A DNA stretch of 39,043 bases, taken from assembly GCA_028288725.1 (NCBI GenBank), contig JAQGIC010000080.1, positions 1-39,043 on the forward strand. Reading direction: 5' to 3'. Below the pieces are notes generated by a model, which had not been told where the DNA came from, ran no database searches, and worked only from the letters and a program-made list of their open reading frames with translations. Positions 1 through 7,691 of the stretch are shown piece by piece; the stretch's first letter is position 1; each line of letters begins with the position of its first letter. The position numbers were made by a program, and so were the translations under genes. Source of the stretch: Rhodospirillales bacterium (GTDB lineage Bacteria > Pseudomonadota > Alphaproteobacteria > ATCC43930 > CGMCC-115725).

Positions 1-7
1 CGCCTGG

Positions 8-44
8 CCCCGGATCCGCTACCCACGGATCCGGGGATTTTTTT
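8..44 (+). terminator. Rho-independent terminator at left edge
   Basis: An 11-bp perfect stem (8-18 with 26-36), a 7-base loop and a run of seven T (38-44) form a textbook intrinsic terminator for a plus-strand transcript that begins left of the window. Nothing in the window identifies the gene it ends. Confidence 0.85.
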
Positions 45-133
45 GCCCTATATTTGGAGGGCGACTGGTCGCGAGCGATGCTCGTCGACTTAGACGAGGG
101 CCGAACCGACCTCATGCCATCACCCTCTACTCG

Positions 134-255
134 CTAGGGGATATACATATCTTCTGTTTTTCAGAGAGTTAGTCATTTTCATCCACATGGTTGGGCAAGC
201 CGATTTCACGGCCAAACAGGGCTCCGGCGGAGGGGCGTGGATGCCCGGGTCAAGC
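134..255 (+). repeat. Dispersed MITE-like repeat, copy 1 (left part)
   Basis: This stretch matches 38572-38733 in the same orientation. Shared blocks are 'tacatatct', 'tttcagagagttagtc', 'gcgatttcacgg', 'aacagggctc' and 'cgtggatgcccgggtcaagc'. Its left end, ctaggggatatacatatct (134-152), is nearly the same as the inverted right end of the other copy. This copy lacks a right end, and a second element at 256-514 interrupts it. It has no coding capacity, so it is best described as a non-autonomous repeat. Confidence 0.7.
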
Positions 256-514
256 CCACGGCTGTCCGGTTTAATTCTTCCGTCATTCCCGCGCAGGCGG
301 GAATCCAGAGCCATGCGCAAGATCGACGGGCCCAAGTTGAGGATTTCCGTCGCTGAGAGAGCCTTTGCGGCCCCCCTGGATTCCCGCCTGCGCGGGAATG
401 ACGGTGAAAAATGCCGACGCGTCGTTCCTGTCTCGGACAGTCCTCAGTTACCGCGAGCCCAAGCCGCGCCTGACCAAAATACAAAGTGGCAAAATCTAAA
501 CCGGACAGCCGTGG
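256..514. mobile_element. 259-bp insertion-like unit with 18-bp perfect inverted ends
   Basis: The ends 256-273 (ccacggctgtccggttta) and 497-514 are perfect reverse complements. The unit is flanked by a 7-base imperfect direct repeat (gtcaagc at 249-255, ctcaagc at 515-521). Removing it restores a sequence that matches the uninterrupted repeat copy near 38733. There is no transposase gene inside, so it would have to be moved in trans. The two REP palindromes at 281-308 and 376-403 lie within it. Confidence 0.6.
281..403. repeat. REP palindrome pair, inverted
   Basis: Bases 281-308 and 376-403 are exact 28-base reverse complements built on the core 'gtcattcccgc...gcgggaatccag'. Each is itself an imperfect hairpin. 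The same family recurs at 7042-7118, 28147-28255 and 38552-38866. Confidence 0.85.
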
Positions 515-684
515 CTCAAGCCCGGACATGACGGGACAGAGGCTGAGGCGGCATGACGACCGCACCAAATCGCTGAGACGGGGCTTCGGTTCCAACAATA
601 ATTTTGCCGGGGTTGGTGATCCCAAACCGGGCTTTCCGTGTTTGCTTCCTGTCAGGTGCCGATTCAGTGGTACCCGGAGGAGGA

Positions 685-855
685 ATGATGGACAAGGACC
701 GTATCGAGGGTGCTGCCAAGCAGGCCAAGGGCACCGTAAAGGACGCCGTCGGCAAGGCGACCAATAGCCCGAAGACTCAGATGTCGGGCAAGGCCGACAA
801 GGCCGAAGGCAAGGTCCAGAACGCCTACGGCAAGGCCAAGGATGCGCTCAAGTAG
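685..855 (+). CDS. CsbD family stress-associated protein
   Basis: Encodes a 56-residue, very hydrophilic protein rich in Lys, Ala, Gly and Asp, with the repeated pattern 'KA.GK...A.GK' typical of the CsbD family. Members are usually induced by general stress; their molecular role is not settled. The ATG at 685 (a second ATG follows at 688) sits five to ten bases after a strong ribosome binding site (cggaggagga). The length is normal for the family. A 9-bp hairpin follows the stop codon. No clear GGAAC-type stress promoter was found just upstream, so regulation cannot be read from the sequence. Confidence 0.85.
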   Translation: MMDKDRIEGAAKQAKGTVKDAVGKATNSPKTQMSGKADKAEGKVQNAYGKAKDALK

Positions 856-873
856 CGCGCCGGTACCACGCCG

Positions 874-906
874 CGCCGCACCCCGGATAGAACCCGAGGT
901 GCGGCG
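874..906 (+). terminator. Hairpin after the csbD-like gene
   Basis: A 9-bp perfect stem (874-882 with 898-906) starts 18 bases after the csbD-like stop codon. There is no clear T run, so it may be a weak terminator or an mRNA-stabilising 3' hairpin. Confidence 0.45.
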
Positions 907-940
907 TCGACCGCCCCAAAAGAATAAGAAGGAAAAACCC

Positions 941-1015
941 ATGCGGAAGAGTTCGACACTTCAGTTTCCAGCTTGGCGCCCGGCGCCGCTGCCCCTTCCG
1001 GTCCTCCGCCCATGA
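941..1015 (+). CDS. Possible 24-residue leader ORF
   Basis: ATG at 941 is preceded by 'aagaagg' and encodes MRKSSTLQFPAWRPAPLPLP plus four more residues. It ends in a TGA that overlaps the ATG at 1012 (ATGA) of the frame which reads through to the 25-residue membrane peptide. The overlap resembles translational coupling. The sequence has no recognisable domain, and chance is a real alternative. Confidence 0.2.
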   Translation: MRKSSTLQFPAWRPAPLPLPVLRP

Positions 1016-1140
1016 TCCCGATCGACTACGGCCGTCCGGCCGTAAAAACGATCGCTCTCACCGAGATCGACTGGCGCTTCACCACGGCGGATGCCTGGGA
1101 CCGGTCGATCCATATCGATCATCCAACAAGGAGAGAAGCC

Positions 1141-1218
1141 ATGCGCGGTATTTTGCTCTGGGCAGTCGGCATCCCGATTCCGGTCATCATCCTCTTGTAT
1201 CTGTTCCACGTCATCTGA
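1141..1218 (+). CDS. 25-residue hydrophobic membrane peptide
   Basis: This small gene has a strong ribosome binding site (aaggagag, 1128-1135) six bases before its ATG. It encodes MRGILLWAVGIPIPVIILLY followed by LFHVI: one membrane-spanning helix with a conspicuous Gly-Ile-Pro-Ile-Pro kink and a single positive charge at the N-terminus. Very similar tiny proteins are, from memory, common in proteobacteria, and their function is unknown. The same frame is open back to an ATG at 1012, but that start has no comparable binding site and the extra residues look non-coding. A terminator hairpin follows directly. Confidence 0.65.
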   Translation: MRGILLWAVGIPIPVIILLYLFHVI

Positions 1219-1221
1219 GGC

Positions 1222-1256
1222 AAAAGGGCGGCCCCCGATTTGACGGGACCGCCCTT
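1222..1256. terminator. Bidirectional terminator between small peptide gene and M20 gene
   Basis: A 12-bp stem with one mismatch (1224-1235 with 1245-1256, 'aagggcgg' arms) lies between two convergent genes. On the minus strand it is followed by TTTT, so it best fits termination of the M20 amidohydrolase transcript. It can also serve the small gene on the plus strand. Confidence 0.65.
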
Positions 1257-1261
1257 CGTAT

Positions 1262-2437
1262 TCAGGCCGCCTTGGTCAGCACCTCTTCGACCAGCTGCGC
1301 CCAATAGCTGGCGCCGACCGGCAGGATCTCGTCGTTGAAATCGTAGTTGACCTGATGCAGCTTCTGGCCTTCGACCTCGGGGCCGTTGCCGATGAAGATG
1401 TAGGCGCCGGGCTTTTCCAGCAGCATATAGGCGAAATCCTCGCCGCCCATCGAGGGCGCCACATTGTGCTCGACGTTGCCGGCGCCGGCCACGCGTTCGG
1501 CGACGGCGAGCGCCTTTTCGGTCTGGGCGGCGTGGTTGACCGTCGCCGGATAGCCGAAGCGGAAATCGACCTTGGCACTGCCGCCCATCGCGAGCGCGAT
1601 GCCTTCGGCGATTTCCTGCAGCCGCTGCTGCGCCTGTTTGCGCAGATCGGCATCGAACGTGCGGATCGTGCCGCATAGCCAAGCCGATTGCGGGATGACG
1701 TTGAAGGCCGAGCCGGCATGGAACTGGGTGACCGACACCACGACGCTCTTGATCGGATCGGCGTTTCGGCTGGCGATCGTCTGCAGCGCGCCGACGATCT
1801 GCGAGCCGACCACGACCGGGTCGATCGTCTTGTTCGGCTGGGCGGCATGGCCGCCGCGGCCCTCGATGGCGATCTCGAACTGGTCGGTCGCGGCCATGAG
1901 CGGGCCGACCCGGCCGGCGAACTGGCCGACCGGCAGGCCCGGCCAATTGTGCATGCCGTAGACTTCCTCGGCCGGGAATTTATCGAACAGGCCTTCCTCG
2001 ACCATGACCCGGCCGCCGCCGCCGCCCTCTTCGGCCGGCTGAAACACGAAATGCACCGTGCCGGCGAAATTCCGCGTCTCAGCCAGATAGCGCGCCGCCC
2101 CCAGCAACATGACCGTATGACCGTCATGGCCGCAGGCATGCATCTTGCCCGGCGTCTTCGAGGCATGTTCGAAATTATTCGCCTCGGGCATCGGCAGCGC
2201 ATCCATGTCGGCCCTGAGCGCGATCGAGCGGTCGCCCGGCTGGTTGCCCCTGAGCGTGCCTACCACGCCGGTACCGGCCAGCCCGCGATGGACCTCGATG
2301 CCGAATTCCTCGAGCTTGGCCGCCACCACGGCCGCGGTCCGATGCTCCTCGAACCCGATTTCCGGATTGGCGTGAAGATCGCGACGCCAAGCCGTAAGGT
2401 CGGCGTGAAAATCGGCGATACGATTGTTGATCGGCAT
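1262..2437 (-). CDS. M20 family amidohydrolase (hippurate hydrolase-like)
   Basis: A 391-residue cytoplasmic metallopeptidase-family enzyme of the M20D/HipO group, which hydrolyses the amide bond of N-acyl amino acids. Visible motifs are RADMDALPM (75-83), the metal site HACGHDGH (100-107), the PAEEGGGG segment with the catalytic Glu pair near 136-137, and MHNWPG (162-167). Length is normal. The frame is open further upstream, but the start at 2437 matches the paralogue's N-terminus (MPINNRIA in both). The gene is transcribed away from the pentose-phosphate genes and shares a 235-bp divergent promoter region with them. A close paralogue lies at 21462-22634. The natural substrate is not deducible. 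Confidence 0.9.
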   Translation of the reverse strand: MPINNRIADFHADLTAWRRDLHANPEIGFEEHRTAAVVAAKLEEFGIEVHRGLAGTGVVGTLRGNQPGDRSIALRADMDALPMPEANNFEHASKTPGKMHACGHDGHTVMLLGAARYLAETRNFAGTVHFVFQPAEEGGGGGRVMVEEGLFDKFPAEEVYGMHNWPGLPVGQFAGRVGPLMAATDQFEIAIEGRGGHAAQPNKTIDPVVVGSQIVGALQTIASRNADPIKSVVVSVTQFHAGSAFNVIPQSAWLCGTIRTFDADLRKQAQQRLQEIAEGIALAMGGSAKVDFRFGYPATVNHAAQTEKALAVAERVAGAGNVEHNVAPSMGGEDFAYMLLEKPGAYIFIGNGPEVEGQKLHQVNYDFNDEILPVGASYWAQLVEEVLTKAA

Positions 2438-2503
2438 CTTCGGAAGGCCCCTCGATTTAAAACTTGTGGGCACAACGATAGTCGCCGCATCGGGCGGAGC
2501 AAT

Positions 2504-2540
2504 CGGAAAGCGACGAAAATCACCGGAAAAGCGACGAAAA
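2504..2540. promoter_or_regulatory. Direct repeat in divergent promoter region, possible operator
   Basis: Two near-identical units (2504-2519 cggaaagcgacgaaaa and 2524-2540 cggaaaagcgacgaaaa) are spaced 20 bases apart, about two helical turns. They lie between the divergent M20 gene and the isomerase gene that heads the pentose-phosphate cluster. This arrangement suits a dimeric regulator. The regulator is not identifiable. Confidence 0.4.
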
Positions 2541-2672
2541 AAATGAATGCTTGGGTGGATCGAAGCGTTCATGGTTCGACCTGCAGCGTATTTCCGCGCC
2601 GACCGATCGACGGATCCGGCCAAGGCTCCACCCCCCGAACCTTGCCCCCGCCGATCCATAGGAGAAGACCCA

Positions 2673-4412
2673 ATGATCCCGTCCGAGGCACCGCGCCCGA
2701 CACAGGATTTGAACAGTATCGCGACCACGCTGCCGGCAGCGCTGGATCAAGCGGTCAAGCGTGAGCTGGCCGGCTGGCAGGCCGACAATCGCATTGCCCG
2801 GCTATGGAGCCACGATGCCAGCCTGTGGACCGGCGGCGACGAAGGCCGCTGGCTCGGCTGGCTCGACATTCCCGACCGGATGCAGCAGACGCTCGGCAGC
2901 CTGGCGGGATTCCGCACCGATGCGCAGCGCTATCAGCATGTGCTGCTGCTGGGCATGGGCGGATCGAGCCTCGGGCCCGAGGTGCTGGCGCTCACCTTCG
3001 GGCGGCAAGCCGGCTGGCCCAAGTTCCATGTGGTCGATTCGACCGATCCGACTCAGATCCGCGAGATCGAGGCGTCGCTCGATCTGGCCCGCACGCTGAT
3101 CATCGTGTCGAGCAAGTCCGGGAGCACGCTCGAGCCGAACGCGCTCAAAGCCTATTTCCATGCCAGGCTGACCGAGCTGCTGGGGGCCGCCGAGGCCGCC
3201 AAGCGCCTGATCGCCGTGACCGATCCCGGTTCGGGGCTGCAGCGCGTCGCCAAGAACGAAGGGTTCCAGCGCCTGTTTCTGGGCGATCCGGAAATCGGCG
3301 GCCGCTATTCGGTGCTGTCGCCGTTCGGCCTGGTTCCGGCCGCGGCCATGGGGCTGGATCTGCAACGACTGATCGCCTCGGCCCAGACCATGGCGGCGGC
3401 CTGCAAGGACGGCACGGCCGAGAATCCGGGATTGAAGCTGGGCGCCATTCTGGCAGCCGCCCTGGCCGACGGGCGCGACAAGCTGACGATCTATTCCGGC
3501 CCGGGCCTCGACGCGTTCGGCGGCTGGGCCGAGCAGCTGATCGCGGAATCGACCGGCAAGAACGGCCACGGCATCGTGCCGATCGACGCCAAGCAAGTGA
3601 GCGCGCCCGCGATCTATGCCGCGGACCGGCTGTTCGTGCATCTGGAATTGAAGGGCCGTCCGGATCCGCGCCGCGCCGCCATCAAGGCGCTCGCCGACGC
3701 GGGGCACCCGGTGGTCCGGATCGAGGTCGCCGATACCTATGCCGTCGCCCAGGAATTCTTCCGCTGGGAGATCGCGACCGCGGTGGTCGGCGCGATCATG
3801 GGCATCCATCCGTTCGACCAGCCCGACGTCGAATCCGCCAAAATCGCCGCGCGCAAGCTGACCGATGCCTATGAGGAATCGGGTTCGCTGCCGGACGAGG
3901 CGCCGATCCTGGAAGACGGCGGCATCAAGCTCTATGCCGACTCGGCCAACGCCGCCCACCTGGCGGCCCTTGCCGAAGCCCGCACTTTGGAGGCCTATCT
4001 GAAGGCCCATCTGGGGCGGCTGGGGCCGGGCGACTATGCCGCACTGCTGGCCTTCCTGCCGATGAACCGAGCCACCGAAACCATCCTGGAGGGTTCGCGC
4101 CTGGTGATCCGCGACGCCACGCGCGCCGCGGTCTGCCTGGGTTTCGGCCCGCGCTTCCTGCATTCGACCGGCCAAGTCTATAAGGGCGGGCCGAACACCG
4201 GGGTATTTCTGCAGGTCACCTGCGAGGAATCGCAAGAACTTCCGGTGCCCGGCAAGCGTTATGGGTTCGGCGTGGTCAAGGCGGCCCAGGCCCGCGGCGA
4301 TTTCGCCGTGCTGGCCGAGCGGGGGCGCCGGGCGCTCAGGGTTCACTTGGGCCCCGATCCCGTGGCAGGGTTGGAACGGCTGGCGTCGGCGATCGGTCGG
4401 GCGCTGGCCTGA
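2673..4412 (+). CDS. Glucose-6-phosphate isomerase (isomerase half of TalPgi type)
   Basis: A 579-residue sugar-phosphate isomerase. It shows GMGGSSLGP (94-102), the phosphate-binding SKSGST (147-152), and FGGWAEQLIAESTGK with the catalytic-region Glu residues. It resembles the C-terminal isomerase half of bifunctional transaldolase/glucose-6-phosphate isomerase proteins rather than classical Pgi. No transaldolase domain is present: the ATG at 2673 follows ggagaa at good spacing, and the frame upstream of it does not look coding. The enzyme interconverts glucose-6-phosphate and fructose-6-phosphate, feeding the gnd, rpe and rpiA products downstream. The C-terminal 200 residues (LEAYLKAHLG and on) form the extra domain seen in the fused family. 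Confidence 0.8.
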   Translation: MIPSEAPRPTQDLNSIATTLPAALDQAVKRELAGWQADNRIARLWSHDASLWTGGDEGRWLGWLDIPDRMQQTLGSLAGFRTDAQRYQHVLLLGMGGSSLGPEVLALTFGRQAGWPKFHVVDSTDPTQIREIEASLDLARTLIIVSSKSGSTLEPNALKAYFHARLTELLGAAEAAKRLIAVTDPGSGLQRVAKNEGFQRLFLGDPEIGGRYSVLSPFGLVPAAAMGLDLQRLIASAQTMAAACKDGTAENPGLKLGAILAAALADGRDKLTIYSGPGLDAFGGWAEQLIAESTGKNGHGIVPIDAKQVSAPAIYAADRLFVHLELKGRPDPRRAAIKALADAGHPVVRIEVADTYAVAQEFFRWEIATAVVGAIMGIHPFDQPDVESAKIAARKLTDAYEESGSLPDEAPILEDGGIKLYADSANAAHLAALAEARTLEAYLKAHLGRLGPGDYAALLAFLPMNRATETILEGSRLVIRDATRAAVCLGFGPRFLHSTGQVYKGGPNTGVFLQVTCEESQELPVPGKRYGFGVVKAAQARGDFAVLAERGRRALRVHLGPDPVAGLERLASAIGRALA

Positions 4413-4429
4413 GGCATTCGCCTTATGAT

Positions 4430-4537
4430 CTAGTGGTCCGATCCTAACGCTTGGTTTCCAAGCGCTAGGTGAATCGGTCCACTAGACCAATGGGTTGTGG
4501 TAAAATCAGACGGAGTAGTCCGTCTGATTTCCACTAG
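4430..4537. mobile_element. 108-bp palindromic MITE-like element (CTAGTGG...CCACTAG)
   Basis: This element lies between the isomerase and gnd genes. It begins ctagtggtccgat and ends ccactag. The first 56 bases (4430-4485) fold into one long hairpin: 4430-4442 pairs with 4473-4485 and 4443-4454 with 4458-4469, one mismatch in each arm. A second hairpin has a perfect 12-bp stem (aaatcagacgga, 4503-4514, with 4519-4530). The inverted CTAG ends, small size and lack of genes fit a miniature inverted-repeat element that would need a transposase supplied from elsewhere. Confidence 0.65.
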
Positions 4538-4571
4538 GCATCGAAAACCGACCGATCGACGGAGAAGCGGA

Positions 4572-5552
4572 ATGCAGCTTGGTATGATCGGTCTCGGCCG
4601 GATGGGTGGCAACATCGTTCGCCGGCTCATGGCGAAGGGCCATGACTGCGTGGTCTACGACCAGAGCATGGCCCAGGTCGGCGCCTTGGCCGAACATGGC
4701 GCCACGGGCGCCGCGTCGCTGGATGCCCTGGTCGGTGAGTTGAAGGCGCCCCGCATCGTCTGGGTCATGCTGCCGTCGGGTGCCATCACCGAAGAGACCG
4801 TGCAGAAGCTGGGCACGCTGCTGGAGGCCGGCGACATCCTGATCGACGGCGGCAATTCCTTTTGGAAGGACGATGTCCGCCGTGCCAAGGAATTGGCCGA
4901 AAAGGGCATCCGCTACGTCGATGTCGGCACGTCCGGCGGCGTCTGGGGCAAGGATCGCGGCTATTGCATGATGATCGGCGGCACCAAGGACGCGGTCGAA
5001 CATCTCGATCCGATCCTATCGGCGCTGGCGCCGGGCATCGGCACGGTCGATCGGACCAAGCGACCGGCGGATGCCGATCCCCGGCCGGAACAGGGCTATC
5101 TCCACACCGGCCCGTCGGGCTCGGGCCATTTCGTCAAAATGGTCCATAACGGCATCGAGTATGGCCTGATGCAGGCCTTCGCCGAGGGTTTCGACATCAT
5201 GCGGCACGCGGATTCGCCGCTGTTGCCGGAAGAGCATCGCTTCGATCTGAACCTGCCCGATATCGCCGAGGTCTGGCGGCGCGGCAGCGTGGTGTCGTCC
5301 TGGCTCTTGGACCTGACCGCGATGGCGCTGGCCGAGGATCCGGCGCTCGACCGGTACGAGGGCTCGGTCGCCGATTCGGGCGAGGGCCGCTGGACCATCA
5401 ATGCCGCGATCGAGGAGGCCGTCCCGGCCGATGTGCTGACGGCGGCGCTCTATGTCCGCTTCCGCTCGCGCCAGGAACATACCTTCGCCGAGAAACTGCT
5501 GTCGGCCATGCGCCACAAGTTCGGCGGCCATGTCGAGGCGCCCAAGGGCTGA
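4572..5552 (+). CDS. gnd: 6-phosphogluconate dehydrogenase, decarboxylating
   Basis: A 326-residue enzyme that oxidises 6-phosphogluconate to ribulose-5-phosphate with release of CO2 and reduction of NAD(P). The Rossmann motif [11 protein letters not shown] is at residues 4-14, and the substrate/catalytic segment [13 protein letters not shown] is near 190-200. It is of the short (about 300-330 residue, YqeC/GndA) type, not the 470-residue E. coli type. The ATG at 4572 has ggagaag just upstream. It is the second gene of a cluster with the isomerase, rpe and rpiA, though a hairpin-rich element separates it from the isomerase gene, so it may have its own promoter. Confidence 0.93.
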   Translation: MQLGMIGLGRMGGNIVRRLMAKGHDCVVYDQSMAQVGALAEHGATGAASLDALVGELKAPRIVWVMLPSGAITEETVQKLGTLLEAGDILIDGGNSFWKDDVRRAKELAEKGIRYVDVGTSGGVWGKDRGYCMMIGGTKDAVEHLDPILSALAPGIGTVDRTKRPADADPRPEQGYLHTGPSGSGHFVKMVHNGIEYGLMQAFAEGFDIMRHADSPLLPEEHRFDLNLPDIAEVWRRGSVVSSWLLDLTAMALAEDPALDRYEGSVADSGEGRWTINAAIEEAVPADVLTAALYVRFRSRQEHTFAEKLLSAMRHKFGGHVEAPKG

Positions 5553-5564
5553 CGCATCGCTTGA

Positions 5565-5596
5565 CCCGGCGGGTGTTTTCTCGCACACCCGCCGGG
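5565..5596 (+). other. Intercistronic hairpin between gnd and rpe
   Basis: A perfect 12-bp stem (5565-5576 with 5585-5596) with an 8-base loop lies 12 bases after the gnd stop codon. No T tract follows. It could modulate mRNA stability or act as a partial terminator between the two genes. Confidence 0.5.
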
Positions 5597-5618
5597 ACAC
5601 TCAAATCGAGGCCCGCCC

Positions 5619-6314
5619 ATGAGCATCGCCAATCCCGCCCGCCCAGACCGGGCCGTGGTCGTCGCCCCCTCGATCCTGTCGGCGGATTTTCTGAAGCTGG
5701 GCGAGGAAGTCGCCGCTGTCGACCGGGCCGGCGCCGATTGGATCCATGTCGATGTCATGGACGGCCGCTTCGTGCCGAACATCACGATCGGCCCGCTGCT
5801 GGTCGAGGCGGTGCGGCGTGCTACGTCCAAGCCGCTCGACGTGCACCTGATGATCGTCGAGCCCGAGCGGTACGTCGAAGCCTTCGCCAAGGCCGGCGCC
5901 GACCATATCCTGGTCCATGCCGAGACCTCGTCGACCACCCATCTGCACCGCGTGCTGGGTCAGATCCGCGATCTGGGCAAGAAGGCCGGCGCCGTGCTCA
6001 ATCCGGCGACGCCTGCCGACGTGCTGGAATACGTGCTGCCGCTGTGCGACGTGATCCTGGTGATGTCGGTCAATCCCGGCTTCGGCGGCAAGAAATTCAT
6101 CCCCGGAATCATTCCCAAAATTGCGCGGCTCAGGCAGATGGCGAACGACCGGGGCCTCAGCCCTTGGATCGAGGTCGATGGCGGCATCAATGCGCAAACA
6201 GCGCCCAAGGTGATCGCCGCCGGTGCCGACGCGCTGGTGGCGGGTGCCTTCGTCTATGGCGCCGACGATTATGCCCAGGCGATCGGCGCGCTACGCCCGA
6301 CCCTCTCGGTTTGA
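5619..6314 (+). CDS. rpe: Ribulose-phosphate 3-epimerase
   Basis: A 231-residue TIM-barrel enzyme interconverting ribulose-5-phosphate and xylulose-5-phosphate. Family motifs are clear: APSILSADF (16-24), [42 protein letters not shown] and EVDGGIN. Length is standard. It follows gnd by 66 bases and precedes rpiA by 12 bases, so these genes are very likely co-transcribed and supply the non-oxidative pentose-phosphate branch. Confidence 0.96.
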   Translation: MSIANPARPDRAVVVAPSILSADFLKLGEEVAAVDRAGADWIHVDVMDGRFVPNITIGPLLVEAVRRATSKPLDVHLMIVEPERYVEAFAKAGADHILVHAETSSTTHLHRVLGQIRDLGKKAGAVLNPATPADVLEYVLPLCDVILVMSVNPGFGGKKFIPGIIPKIARLRQMANDRGLSPWIEVDGGINAQTAPKVIAAGADALVAGAFVYGADDYAQAIGALRPTLSV

Positions 6315-6326
6315 AGGACATTCTCG

Positions 6327-7022
6327 ATGACTGATGACAACATCCAGCGCCTGAAGCGTCTCGCCGCCGAAAAGGCCGTCGAACTGGTCGGCGACGGCAT
6401 GGTGCTGGGGCTCGGCACCGGCTCGACCGCGGCGCTTGCGGTCGATGCGATCGGCGTGCGCGTGGCGGCCGGCCTGAAGGTAGTCGGGATTCCAACCTCG
6501 GAGGCCACGGCGGCCCAATCCCAGCGGCTGGGCATTCCCCTGACCGATTTCGGAACCCATGACGTGGTCGACCTGACCATCGACGGCGCCGACGCGGTCG
6601 ACCTAGATGACCTGACCCTGATCAAAGGCCTGGGCGGGGCGCTGCTGCGCGAGAAGATCGTCGCCGGCGCCAGCAAGCGCATGGCCGTGATCATCGACGA
6701 GACCAAGCTGCAGGGCACGATCGGCAGCCGCACGCCGGTGCCGGTCGAGACCGTGCGCTTCGGCTGGCAGGCGACCGAGCGTCACCTGCGGGCACTGGGC
6801 GCCAAGCCCAGGCTGCGCCTGGGCAAGGACACCCTGCCCTTCGTCACCGACGGCGGCAATTTCATCCTGGATTGCGATTTCGGCCCGATCACGGAGGCCG
6901 CCAAGCTGCAGGCGGCCCTGAAAAACCTGGTCGGCGTGGTCGAGACCGGCCTGTTCATCGGCCTCGCCACCGACGTGATCATCGCCCGCGCCGACGGCAT
7001 CGAGGTCGTGCGCAAGGGGTAA
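6327..7022 (+). CDS. rpiA: Ribose-5-phosphate isomerase A
   Basis: A 231-residue enzyme that interconverts ribose-5-phosphate and ribulose-5-phosphate. It contains GLGTGSTAA (30-38), DLTIDGADAVD, KGLGGALLREKIV and DGGNFILDC, the phosphate-binding and catalytic segments of RpiA. ATG at 6327 follows gaagga. It is the last gene of the pentose-phosphate cluster and converges on gluconokinase. The 130-bp gap between them is filled by a large REP inverted repeat. Confidence 0.96.
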   Translation: MTDDNIQRLKRLAAEKAVELVGDGMVLGLGTGSTAALAVDAIGVRVAAGLKVVGIPTSEATAAQSQRLGIPLTDFGTHDVVDLTIDGADAVDLDDLTLIKGLGGALLREKIVAGASKRMAVIIDETKLQGTIGSRTPVPVETVRFGWQATERHLRALGAKPRLRLGKDTLPFVTDGGNFILDCDFGPITEAAKLQAALKNLVGVVETGLFIGLATDVIIARADGIEVVRKG

Positions 7023-7041
7023 GCGGACATCGCGTCGGCAA

Positions 7042-7118
7042 CCCTGGATTCCCGCTTTCGCGGGAATGACGAAACTGTTGATATCTCCCGTCATTCCCGC
7101 GAAAGCGGGAATCCAGGG
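7042..7118. repeat. REP pair forming a perfect 30-bp inverted repeat
   Basis: Bases 7042-7071 and 7089-7118 are exact reverse complements separated by 17 bases. Each arm is also a small hairpin (cccgctttcgcggg). The unit sits between the convergent rpiA and gluconokinase genes, where it can protect 3' ends or stop read-through from both sides. Confidence 0.88.
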
Positions 7119-7152
7119 CGACCTATCGATCTCACCGGCCCTGCTGCGTAGG

Positions 7153-7668
7153 CTACCGCTCCAACTCATCCGCGATCTGCGCCGCGATCACTTCCGGTCG
7201 GGCGCCGATCTCGACGATGATCGGGCGTTCGTCCTCGGTCGGTTCCTCCAGGGTCGCCAGCTGGCTGTCGAGCAAGGCGGCCGGCATGTAATGACCCTGG
7301 CGCGCGGCCAGGCGGTTGGCGATCAATTCGCGGCTGCCCTTCAGGTACGCGATGCGCACGTTCGGCCGATCGCCGATGATCACGTCGCGATAGCGCCGTT
7401 TCAGGGCCGAGCAGGTGATGACGCCCGACCGGCCGTTCGCCAGCCAATGATCGATCTGGGCCGCGACCGCGTCCAGCCAGGGCGCCCGGTCGGCATCGTC
7501 GAGCGGATGGCCCGAGGCCATCTTGGCGACGTTGGCGGGCGGATGCAGCGCATCGCCCTCTTCGAATTCCCAGCGCAAGCGCCCGGCGAGCATCGCCGCG
7601 ATGGTGGATTTGCCGCAGCCGGAGACGCCCATCACGACGACGACGCACGGAGAATTGGAAGCAGACAT
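7153..7668 (-). CDS. gntK: Gluconokinase
   Basis: A 171-residue P-loop kinase that phosphorylates gluconate to 6-phosphogluconate, the substrate of the adjacent gnd product. The Walker A motif GVSGCGKST is near residues 14-22. The segments FEEGDALHPPANVAKM, SGHPLDDADRAPWL and SALKRRYRD are characteristic of the GntK family. The ATG at 7668 gives the usual family length. It is the last gene of a minus-strand group with the DUF188 gene and an MFS transporter, and it faces the pentose-phosphate cluster. Confidence 0.93.
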   Translation of the reverse strand: MSASNSPCVVVVMGVSGCGKSTIAAMLAGRLRWEFEEGDALHPPANVAKMASGHPLDDADRAPWLDAVAAQIDHWLANGRSGVITCSALKRRYRDVIIGDRPNVRIAYLKGSRELIANRLAARQGHYMPAALLDSQLATLEEPTEDERPIIVEIGARPEVIAAQIADELER

Positions 7669-7691
7669 GGAGATTTCCCGGAATTGAAGCT

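Larger units (their letters stand above)
45..684. other. Gene-free, repeat-rich intergenic stretch
   Basis: No credible gene is seen in these 640 bases. The open frames here run through repeats and lack ribosome binding sites. The stretch holds a small hairpin around 89-106 (ctcgtc/gacgag), the left part of a dispersed repeat (134-255), a 259-bp insertion-like unit (256-514) that itself contains two oppositely oriented REP palindromes, and then about 160 bases of unremarkable sequence leading to the csbD-like gene. Confidence 0.6.

Noticed and set aside
187-625. Open reading frames on both strands in the left-edge region
   Set aside because: They read through REP and MITE-like repeats, are Arg/Pro/Ser-rich, lack ribosome binding sites and encode nothing recognisable.
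973-1140. Longer N-terminal extension of the 25-residue peptide
   Set aside because: The frame is open, but the start at 1141 has a far better binding site and the extension resembles no protein; kept only as a coupled-leader possibility.
2547-2672. N-terminal extension of the isomerase, perhaps a remnant transaldolase
   Set aside because: The 42 residues show no transaldolase motif and lie upstream of a good binding site and ATG at 2673.
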